In this document: positions 7,824 through 14,201 of the stretch, in pieces | Numbering within the stretch: the first letter of the stretch is position 1 | How the letters are laid out: each line of letters begins with the position of its first letter | Assembly (NCBI RefSeq): GCF_012275445.1 | Contig: NZ_JAAZQK010000004.1 | Coordinates: 372,001 to 436,000, forward strand | DNA from: Rhizobacter sp. SG703 | GTDB taxonomy: Bacteria > Pseudomonadota > Gammaproteobacteria > Burkholderiales > Burkholderiaceae_C | Direction: 5' to 3' | Length of the DNA stretch: 64,000 bases | Notes under the pieces: model-generated | What the model was told of the DNA's origin: nothing | Database searches by the model: none | The model's input: the letters and a program-made list of their open reading frames with translations, nothing else | Translations under genes and position numbers: made by a program

Positions 7824-8277
7824 GCGAGGCCGGGCCGCCCGGCGCCCGGCCTTGCATCGCCGCGCTCTGCAGCACCTCCTGCGCAGTGATGCGCGCGTTC
7901 GCGCCCTGCGGCGCGTCGGCCACCACCCGTTCGAGCACGCGCCGCGCTTCGTCGTGCTTGCCGGCCACCAGCAGGCTCATGCCCAGGAAGAGCCGGATGT
8001 CGTGGTCGTCGTCGGGCACCTTCGCGAGCGCTTCGTCGCGCAGCAGGCGCACCGCCTCGTCGGCGCGGCGCATCGCGATCCGGGTCATCGCGATGCCCAC
8101 GTACGGACAGGCGCTGGTCGGCGCGAGCACGCGAAGCCCCGAGAAGATCGCATCGGCCCGGGCGGGGTCGGCAGCCATCGCGGCCAGGAAGCCGATGTCG
8201 GCGAGCAGGCGCATGTCGTCCTTCGCGAGCACGCCCGACGACGACTCGGGGGCCGGCGGCGTCGTGGAGGCCCTCAC
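7771..8277 (-). CDS. TPR-type T3SS accessory protein (SctG/HrpB1-like)
   Basis: A 168-aa protein starting at GTG 8277-8275, overlapping the stop of the preceding chaperone gene (GTGA). It has a short disordered N-terminus, then about three TPR-like helical pairs (LLADIGFLAAMAADPARADA, IGIAMTRIAMRRADEAVRLL-like, MSLLVAGKHDEARRVLERVV), and an Ala/Pro tail. The arrangement resembles YscG/HrpB1-type TPR proteins. In Ysc systems YscG and YscE hold the needle subunit SctF together; a YscE-like gene is present at 20557, so this is a candidate partner despite its distance. It could instead be a third translocator chaperone. Confidence 0.6.
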   Translation of the reverse strand: MRASTTPPAPESSSGVLAKDDMRLLADIGFLAAMAADPARADAIFSGLRVLAPTSACPYVGIAMTRIAMRRADEAVRLLRDEALAKVPDDDHDIRLFLGMSLLVAGKHDEARRVLERVVADAPQGANARITAQEVLQSAAMQGRAPGGPASLRPAAAPPFAGSARTPG

Positions 8278-8741
8278 GGCAGCGCCTTCGCCGCCGGCAC
8301 CGCAGGCGCCGCGGGACGCGCCGGCGGCCGGCCGCGCTCGAGGATCACCTGCGCGCGCTGCCGCAGCGGCGCCTCGAAGGTGCCGCCCTGCAAAGGGCAA
8401 CGCAACGCGTCGCGTGCGCAATCGAGGGCCAGTCCCGTTTGGCCCGACAGCAGCGCGCAGTCGGCCAGGTGGACCCTCGGCTCAAGCCGCGACGGATGCA
8501 GCATCACCGCCATCTGGAAGACGGCCATCGCGTGCGCGTCCTGGCCGAGCATGCGGTACGCCAGGCCGACGGCGATCATGCAGTGCAGCGCTTTGGGCCG
8601 CAGCAGCATCGCCACCGTCAGGACCTGCAGCGCCTGCGGGTAGCGCTTCATCGTGAAAAGGCCGTGGCCGCGCGCATACAGCGCCTCGACCTCTTCGTCG
8701 CTCATCGTCGCGACGGACACGGCGGCAGCTGGGTTCGACAT
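8274..8741 (-). CDS. SycD/LcrH-family translocator chaperone (second copy)
   Basis: A 155-aa class II chaperone of the LcrH/SycD/IpgC family: an N-terminal helix (MSDEEVEALYARGHGLFTM) followed by three TPRs (RYPQALQVLTVAMLLRP, ALHCMIAVGLAYRMLGQ, LEPRVHLADCALLSGQTGLA). These chaperones keep the hydrophobic translocators unfolded and membrane-incompetent before export. It lies 15 nt downstream of the YopD-like gene, with AAGGA before its ATG. The sister gene at 11137-11634 precedes the YopB-like gene, so each translocator may have its own chaperone, as with the paired bcrH genes in Bordetella. Confidence 0.88.
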   Translation of the reverse strand: MSNPAAAVSVATMSDEEVEALYARGHGLFTMKRYPQALQVLTVAMLLRPKALHCMIAVGLAYRMLGQDAHAMAVFQMAVMLHPSRLEPRVHLADCALLSGQTGLALDCARDALRCPLQGGTFEAPLRQRAQVILERGRPPARPAAPAVPAAKALP

Positions 8742-8756
8742 GGCGTTTCCTTTCGT

Positions 8757-9812
8757 TCAATAGCCGCCCGCCGGGCCCTTGGACACCAGCGGAATCGCGC
8801 TCTTGAGCAGTTCGATGATCGAAGTGATGAGCTCGAGGGCCGCACGGTAGGCGTCGTCGCCGGACTGCTTGACCGTCGATGCCACGCCTTCGTTGCTCTT
8901 CGCGTACTGTGCATCCGCCTCGGCGATCTTGGAATCGAGCGTGGCGTCGCTCGCACCCAGGTTCCCGCCGGCGGAGACCATCGTGGCGCCCTTCGCCAGC
9001 GACGTGATCGCGTTCGAGAAAGCGCCGAGTGCGGACGACCGGGTCTGCAGTCCGGCCACGGTTTCTTTCTGCCGGTCGACAAGCTGCTGCTGGTTTTCGA
9101 AGGCGACTTTCTTCGCGTCGAAATCGGCCTGTGCCTTTTTCACAGCCGACTTCCCGTTCGCGACCTTCAGCGCCTCGTCCGCCTTGCCGAATTCGTCACG
9201 CTTCGTCCGCAGATCGACCTCCATGACGGCCAGCGCTCGCTGCTCACTCGCCTCCGTCTTCGCCAGCGACGCCGACCGGCTCGCGTAGGTGACGCTGACG
9301 ACCGAGATGACGCTCGTCACGGCGCCTTCGACCATCGTCGTGATGGCCTGCATCATCGTCGCGTCATGCTGGCTGTTCGCCGAGGCGACGCTCTGTTCAT
9401 ACGACGCCTTCATCGCGGTGAGCTGCTCGGCCAGTCCGAACAGGCGGTCACTGCTGGCGTTCTCCAGGTATTCCTTCGCGGCGTCGATCACCACCTTCAT
9501 GAACTCCGCCACCACGAAGGCGCACTGGCCCACCAGCGAGCTGAGCGAGGCCACCACGTCGTTGAGCGAAGCGCCGGAGTCGGTCGTCGGCGGCTCCATG
9601 TACTTGCCCATCTCGAGCGCGTACTCGAGGAATTCGCAGGTCTGCCGCATCGCCGGATCCAGCGATGCGTCCGTCAGCGCGGTCTCGATGCCGTCGATGG
9701 CGGCCTGCTTGCTCACCTCGAACGACTTCTCGTCGCCGGCGTTGTTCACCGCGGTGACCAACTTGACAACATTGGAGGGCAATACCAGACCGCTTCCGTA
9801 CATGGTGGACAT
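8757..9812 (-). CDS. sctB: T3SS minor translocator, YopD/SctB-like
   Basis: A 351-aa protein with one hydrophobic segment (about 157-177, ITTMVEGAVTSVISVVSVTY) followed by a long charged coiled coil (about 185-275) and an amphipathic C-terminal helix (YRAALELITSIIELLKSAIP). That layout is the YopD/IpaC/BopD type, which inserts with the YopB partner to form the host-membrane pore. It is slightly longer than YopD (306 aa). A strong AAGGA site precedes the ATG. Order YopB-YopD-LcrH and the flanking chaperones support the call; primary sequence similarity cannot be tested here. Confidence 0.82.
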   Translation of the reverse strand: MSTMYGSGLVLPSNVVKLVTAVNNAGDEKSFEVSKQAAIDGIETALTDASLDPAMRQTCEFLEYALEMGKYMEPPTTDSGASLNDVVASLSSLVGQCAFVVAEFMKVVIDAAKEYLENASSDRLFGLAEQLTAMKASYEQSVASANSQHDATMMQAITTMVEGAVTSVISVVSVTYASRSASLAKTEASEQRALAVMEVDLRTKRDEFGKADEALKVANGKSAVKKAQADFDAKKVAFENQQQLVDRQKETVAGLQTRSSALGAFSNAITSLAKGATMVSAGGNLGASDATLDSKIAEADAQYAKSNEGVASTVKQSGDDAYRAALELITSIIELLKSAIPLVSKGPAGGY

Positions 9813-9881
9813 CGTGGAATCCTTTCGTGGGGGGTGACTTGATCGAGATGGGGTCGCGTTGGGATCGCGACGGATGGGGCT

Positions 9882-11060
9882 TCAACCGAGCATCGCGCTC
9901 GGCCGGTCTGCCCGGTTGAGCAGGCGCAGCAGGTCGTCGGTGAGGTTCATGCCGTCGTCCATGGCCTTCATGTTCCGCTCGAACGCGTCGCAGTAAGCCT
10001 GCGCCTGGCTGGACAACTGGCTCGACAGCGATGTCATGAATTCCTTCATTGCCGTCGCGAGATCCGACACCAGGGTCAGGTCGCCCTGCACCTTCTGCAG
10101 GTGGCCGTCGACGATCGTCAGCGACGCATCGCTCAGCGTCGTGACCGTCTCCGCCACCCGCGCGCCCTGCTCCAGCCCGACGTGCGCGCCCTTCAGCTGG
10201 GCCATCGCCTGCTCGATGCCGGCCTTCGCGTCCTTGACCAGCGAGCGGATCTGGCGGTAGCCGGCGCCGCTGGCAGCCATCATCGCCAGCGTGATGGTGA
10301 TGTTCAGCGCCATCGTCCAGCCTTGCTCCCACTTGGAGATCTTCTCGTCGGACCAGTCCTCGAGATGACCGTTCTTCCTCAGATGCTCCGTGAGCGCGGT
10401 GACCATGCCGCCGATCGTGACGTCCTTGTTGCGCATCGTGCCGTCCGCATTCGCCACCTGCACGCCGTTGGCGGCGTAGACCGTCGTGGCCAGCTGGCCC
10501 GCCGCGATCGCGACACCGACGACGGCGGCGACGCCCGCGGCGATCAGCGCTCCACCGGTCAGCGGCGAGACCAGCACGCACAGCGAGAGGATCACGGCGG
10601 CGATCAACGCGGTGGACGAACGCCCGATGGTGACCTGCCTGCTCTTGCCCTGCGTGGCTTCGCATTCCTTCATCGCGTCCATCGCCTTGCGCAGCGAGTC
10701 GCCGCGTTTCTCGTCGCAGGCCTTGCGCTCGTCGAAGCTGGCCTTGGCCTGCTCCAGGTTGTTGCTGATGGCGCCGGCATAGCCCTCGGACACCTGCGCG
10801 CTGAGCTCGGCGATCGCGGTGGCGAAGTCGTAGATCGGCCGCGGCAGCGTCGGTACGCCGCCGTCCCGGTCGATGTAGAGGTACTGATCGTCGTCATCGC
10901 CGCCGATCCGCACCGAGCCATCGAACGTGAAGCCCATCGCCGCCGCGAGGATCTGCTGTACGTCGGCCAGGCTGGTGCCGAAGCGGTCGACCGCCAAGGT
11001 CGAGATCGTCCAGCTCCCCGGATTGCCGGAGGGCGTTGACGTGACGTTGTTCTTTCCCAT
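9882..11060 (-). CDS. sctE: T3SS major translocator, YopB/SctE-like
   Basis: A 392-aa protein with two hydrophobic segments typical of the YopB/IpaB/SipB family: a long hairpin-prone stretch (about 149-192, with ALIAAVILSLCVLVSPLTGG) and a second (about 249-266, TMALNITITLAMMAAS). Amphipathic helices flank them, and the C-terminal half is coiled-coil-like. YopB is about 401 aa, a good match. It forms the translocation pore with the YopD-like protein. It is preceded by an LcrH-type chaperone gene, and GAGG lies 5 nt before its ATG. The N-terminal DDDDQ patch is a local oddity. Confidence 0.86.
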   Translation of the reverse strand: MGKNNVTSTPSGNPGSWTISTLAVDRFGTSLADVQQILAAAMGFTFDGSVRIGGDDDDQYLYIDRDGGVPTLPRPIYDFATAIAELSAQVSEGYAGAISNNLEQAKASFDERKACDEKRGDSLRKAMDAMKECEATQGKSRQVTIGRSSTALIAAVILSLCVLVSPLTGGALIAAGVAAVVGVAIAAGQLATTVYAANGVQVANADGTMRNKDVTIGGMVTALTEHLRKNGHLEDWSDEKISKWEQGWTMALNITITLAMMAASGAGYRQIRSLVKDAKAGIEQAMAQLKGAHVGLEQGARVAETVTTLSDASLTIVDGHLQKVQGDLTLVSDLATAMKEFMTSLSSQLSSQAQAYCDAFERNMKAMDDGMNLTDDLLRLLNRADRPSAMLG

Positions 11061-11136
11061 GGAAACCTCGCTTTCTGCTTGGCAAAACTTCTGCGCGGCA
11101 AAACTCTGCCCGGTGAATTCCTGCCGGCCGGAATCT

Positions 11137-11634
11137 TCAGGACGCCTGCGGTGCGCCCCGGGCCGGCGCGGCCTGGAGCAACCCGATCAGCCCGCGCACA
11201 CGCGGCCCGAAATGGGCATGCCTCGGGAATGACTCGACGTGGCCGAGTGCGAAGCCGAGCTTCTCGAGCGCGTCATCACGCTGGCCGAGCGACAACAGGC
11301 ACTCTGCCCAATGCAGCAGCGGCTGCGGATCGGTCATGTCGAGCATCGTCGCGAGCGCGTAGTGCTGCATCGCGGCGCCGGGCTGCTGCTGCATCTGCTT
11401 GCAGGCGCCCATGCCCTTCTGGAAGCGCGGGTCGTAGGGGTCGAGCGTGACCAGGATCGCGAACAGGCGCAACGCGTCGTCATGGCGCGCCTGCCCGTAC
11501 AGGTGGTGCGCCACGCTGTACATCGGCTCGATGGCTGCCACCGACCACCCGCTCAGGCGCTGGGCCGCGGCCAGGTAGTCGTCGGCGGATTCGAACAGCG
11601 GGGCGGGCGGGGTACAGGACAAGGCGGTCGGCAT
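11137..11634 (-). CDS. sycD: SycD/LcrH-family translocator chaperone (first copy)
   Basis: A 165-aa class II chaperone with an N-terminal helix (FESADDYLAAAQRLSG) and three TPR units (AAIEPMYSVAHHLYGQ, RFQKGMGACKQMQQQPGAAM, PLLHWAECLLSLGQRDDALE). Two in-frame ATGs exist. The second (11634, MPTALSC) has GGAG at 6 nt spacing, while the first (11646, MEHAM) has only a weak site, so I use the second. It sits upstream of the YopB-like gene exactly where lcrH lies in Yersinia. Its role is to bind YopB- and YopD-type proteins before export. Confidence 0.9.
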   Translation of the reverse strand: MPTALSCTPPAPLFESADDYLAAAQRLSGWSVAAIEPMYSVAHHLYGQARHDDALRLFAILVTLDPYDPRFQKGMGACKQMQQQPGAAMQHYALATMLDMTDPQPLLHWAECLLSLGQRDDALEKLGFALGHVESFPRHAHFGPRVRGLIGLLQAAPARGAPQAS

Positions 11635-11651
11635 GGCGTGCTCCATGGTCT

Positions 11652-12212
11652 CTACTTGATGTCGGCGATGAGCGAGTGGCAGATGTCCGCGGCGGTCTTC
11701 AGGAAGTCGGCTCCCAGCTCCGTGGCCTTCGACCACTGCTCGATCCTCGACTGGGCCTGCGTCTCCAGCGTCTTGATGTCTGCCGATATGGTGTCGCCGG
11801 AGGTTCCGAGACCGATGAGCCACTGGTCGTAGACGCCTTGCTGCACCTTGTAGGGCTTGCCACTGTCCTGCTTGGTGTAGTCGGCGGTCTTGACCACGAC
11901 GCCGTAATACGCGAGCTTCGCGATCAGCGCCTTCGACTCTGCCTCCGTCGTGCCGAGTTCGCTCGATGTGCCCTGCGATGCAGCCTTCGTGGCGTCGTCC
12001 TCGTCGGTGGACGGACGGTAGCCGCGCAGCGTGGCGGAAAAGGTGTTGAGCGCGCTGAGCTTCTCCGTCTGGTCGTCGACGCGGTCGCTCAACTGCTGCA
12101 TCGAGGTCGCCAGCCCGCTGCAGCAGTTCAACATCGTGACGCCGACGTTGTGCGCGACGTTGTCGGTGTCGTTCGTGGTCAGGAACGTTGCATAGGATTG
12201 GATGGTCGTCAT
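11652..12212 (-). CDS. Secreted hydrophilic T3SS protein of unknown type (186 aa), extra gene between lcrV and lcrH positions
   Basis: A 186-aa hydrophilic protein with helices at both ends and a Thr/Asp-rich middle. The C-terminal helix (SRIEQWSKATELGADFLKTA, ending SLIADIK) resembles the C-terminal helix of tip, filament and needle proteins, and echoes the end of the 468-aa neighbour. Yersinia lacks a gene here. Bordetella Bsp22 (tip filament) and EspA/SseB have similar size and location. It could be a filament subunit or a second tip-like protein. A strong GAGGAG site sits 5 nt before the ATG. The name is withheld because no diagnostic motif is visible. Confidence 0.6.
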   Translation of the reverse strand: MTTIQSYATFLTTNDTDNVAHNVGVTMLNCCSGLATSMQQLSDRVDDQTEKLSALNTFSATLRGYRPSTDEDDATKAASQGTSSELGTTEAESKALIAKLAYYGVVVKTADYTKQDSGKPYKVQQGVYDQWLIGLGTSGDTISADIKTLETQAQSRIEQWSKATELGADFLKTAADICHSLIADIK

Positions 12213-12221
12213 GGGGGCTCC

Positions 12222-13628
12222 TCAGACTTTGCGCGCCATGCTCGTCTTCGCGTCGTTCACGGCCGACATCAATTTCCCCACCAGCTCGCAGGTGTTCTGA
12301 AACGTCTTCAGCTGCTCGGACAAGCGGGCGCTTTCGGTGGAAAGGGTCGTGGTCAGCACACCGCTGCTCTTGTCGAGAGCGGCCAGCTTGTCCTCGAACC
12401 ATGTTTCCCAGGTGGAATGGTGTTCGCCGATGCCGGTGAAGGCTTTCGCCTCGGCACCGGTGTAGACGGTGAGGCCATGACCCAGAAAGGCCGTCACCGG
12501 GTCGCCGCTGGCGATGCCGGCCTTCAACGCCGCCTGGAAGTCGGCGTAGTCGGGTGAGTCCACATCGAAGGCGGCCTCCGCCCAGCCGAACCCGATCTGG
12601 TAGATCGACGTGCCGTCGCTCCACAACCGGGTGTTGCTGCCCGAGAAGGTGAAGTCGGTTCCGTAGTTTTTCATCAGGATCGATGACGGATCCGTGCCCG
12701 CAGGGACAACCAGGTACTTCGAGTCGCCGTAGGGGTAGAGGTCGAACTTGCCTCCGGAAGCGACGTCCTTGGCATCGTCGGTCGGCACGAGTTTCCTGCT
12801 CACGCCCAGCGAGTCGATGACCGTGCCGCCCCACCGCTTCGCCGAGCTCAAGGAAATCCCCTTGACGACAGAAGCCTTGTCGACCGCGTAGAAGCCGTCG
12901 GTGTCGCTGTCATAGACGCCCAGCGGGGACTCGGCGTTGTCGGTCAGCTGCACCAGTTGGGTCGGCGCAGAAGCCGGGTCGAAGGTCGGGAGCGACCAGC
13001 TCCTCTCGAGGTCGGTCAGGTCGAAGCTCAATGCCCTTGAGCCTATCCAGTAGGTATCGCTCACGTCCGATGCCGGAATCCCCTGGGCCATCAGCCATTC
13101 GGTGAACTTCGTCGCGGCACCCGCCGTCAGCGGCCAGTCCACCGTCGATCCGCTGGCCGTGGACTGGGTCAGCGCGTCGAGCAACGCCGTGGCCGAATCC
13201 ACCTGCGCCTGCATCGTCGCCTTGCGCGATGCAATGACCGTGGGATCAATCGTCGACGGGATGTTCGACGCCGGCGGATCTTCCGGAAGACCGGAAGCGA
13301 TGTCGGCCGTGAACAGCGCGATCAACTGGTTCTGGCTGGTGGCATTTTCCGGCCACTTGGCCCTCATGATTTTTTCGCGCAACTGCCATACCTGGTCCGA
13401 CAGGTTGTTCAGGTCCTGCTGGTCGATGACCGCCTGGTACTCGCTCTGGGCCGCATTCAGCGCCTGCTCGGTCACCGCCGCCGCATAGCAGGCATACAGG
13501 AGCGGCTTGTTGACGGCACTGACGAGGTTCATCAACTCGTCGTAGCTCAAGGCCGCCTGCTGCGGCGTGATGACGCCCAGCGTGACCAGCTGTTGCCGTG
13601 CCGAGACGGGAAGGTAGACGGCTGCCAT
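12222..13628 (-). CDS. sctA: Large needle-tip protein candidate at the LcrV/SctA position
   Basis: A 468-aa protein, longer than LcrV (about 326) or IpaD (about 330). Residues 1-150 are helical. Residues about 155-390 look beta-rich and glycine/aspartate-rich (for example YPYGDSKYLVVPAGTD and VYDSDTDGFYAVDKASVV). The C-terminus (about 400-468) is a long coiled-coil helix (STESARLSEQLKTFQNTCEL), like the LcrV/IpaD C-terminal helix that packs into the needle. An LcrG-like gene precedes it and LcrH-YopB-YopD genes follow after one insertion, so synteny marks it as the tip protein. The central block would be an enlarged globular domain. A clear AAGGA site precedes the ATG. Confidence 0.7.
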   Translation of the reverse strand: MAAVYLPVSARQQLVTLGVITPQQAALSYDELMNLVSAVNKPLLYACYAAAVTEQALNAAQSEYQAVIDQQDLNNLSDQVWQLREKIMRAKWPENATSQNQLIALFTADIASGLPEDPPASNIPSTIDPTVIASRKATMQAQVDSATALLDALTQSTASGSTVDWPLTAGAATKFTEWLMAQGIPASDVSDTYWIGSRALSFDLTDLERSWSLPTFDPASAPTQLVQLTDNAESPLGVYDSDTDGFYAVDKASVVKGISLSSAKRWGGTVIDSLGVSRKLVPTDDAKDVASGGKFDLYPYGDSKYLVVPAGTDPSSILMKNYGTDFTFSGSNTRLWSDGTSIYQIGFGWAEAAFDVDSPDYADFQAALKAGIASGDPVTAFLGHGLTVYTGAEAKAFTGIGEHHSTWETWFEDKLAALDKSSGVLTTTLSTESARLSEQLKTFQNTCELVGKLMSAVNDAKTSMARKV

Positions 13629-13655
13629 GGGGGTCCTTGGTGAAGGTGGAACTGC

Positions 13656-13991
13656 TCAGACCATGCTGCGCGGCCGGCGCGACTTGCCGTCGTTCGACGG
13701 CTTCACCTCGAAGCGCTTGCGCAGCCGCTGCTCGGTGCCGTCGATCGCCGACAGCACCTTGTCGTACTCTTCCCGCAACCGCGCTGCGCCACCGGGGCCG
13801 TACCTGCGCTGCAGACCAACCGCCACCGCGCGGTAGTCGAGGCCCAGGGCCTCGAAACGGCGGCGCCCCTCCTGCAGCGCGCGGTCGATGTCGGCCACCA
13901 GCTTGCGGCCCGCTGCCACGGCCTCGACGCGGGCTTGCTGTTTGGATGAATGCGCCTGCGCGGCGCGGCGCGGGTCGGGGTGCATGGCCAT
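13656..13991 (-). CDS. LcrG-like tip-protein partner/regulator
   Basis: A 111-aa helical basic protein. The stretch GLDYRAVAVGLQRRYGPGGA through a second helix to the basic tail (KSRRPRSMV) follows the same pattern as LcrG (GLTPEAVMKIFAGRSAEE to KRPRKPTMM). LcrG binds LcrV and helps plug the secretion channel in Yersinia. It is the first gene of the translocon operon, just upstream of the LcrV-position gene, matching lcrG-lcrV order. The ATG at 13991 has GAGGAG 6 nt upstream; a longer in-frame extension to 14138 would run through the predicted promoter and is rejected. The call is by eye alignment plus synteny. Confidence 0.68.
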   Translation of the reverse strand: MAMHPDPRRAAQAHSSKQQARVEAVAAGRKLVADIDRALQEGRRRFEALGLDYRAVAVGLQRRYGPGGAARLREEYDKVLSAIDGTEQRLRKRFEVKPSNDGKSRRPRSMV

Positions 13992-14030
13992 GGCGATCTC
14001 CTCGAACGAAACGGATTGAAGGTTGCGTGC

Positions 14031-14058
14031 TGAGTGCCGCTGCCGCGATTCCAGTTCC
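14031..14058 (-). promoter_or_regulatory. ECF/HrpL-like promoter of the translocon operon
   Basis: On the minus strand: GGAACT (14058-14053), a 15-nt spacer, then GCACTCA (14037-14031), about 40 nt upstream of the LcrG-like ATG. The -10 heptamer is identical to that of the divergent box at 14114-14141. The form resembles the HrpL box (GGAACC-N15/16-CCACTCA). Confidence 0.68.
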
Positions 14059-14113
14059 ATCCCGCATTCAAAAAGGGCCACCCGTCCCGGCCTCCTGACA
14101 GGACGACGTCGAT

Positions 14114-14141
14114 GGAACCGATGTGCAGACATCGGCACTCA
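14114..14141 (+). promoter_or_regulatory. ECF/HrpL-like promoter of the sctW-sctF operon
   Basis: GGAACC (14114-14119), a 15-nt spacer, then GCACTCA (14135-14141), about 60 nt upstream of sctW. It is the closest of the three boxes to the HrpL consensus. A palindrome (CCGATGTGCAGACATCGG, 14118-14135) spans the spacer and could be a repressor or activator site. Confidence 0.7.
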
Positions 14142-14201
14142 GTCATCGACCCGCACTCATCCGTGCGGAGTCGCCCCCTGCAGGCAGAGGCATCGCGAGA
14201 C

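Noticed and set aside
13992-14138. N-terminal extension of the LcrG-like gene
   Set aside because: It would run upstream through the predicted promoter. The ATG at 13991 has a strong GAGGAG site.
14153-14159. A second GCACTCA heptamer just downstream of the sctW promoter
   Set aside because: No GGAAC-like element lies about 15 nt upstream, so it is probably a chance or decayed copy.
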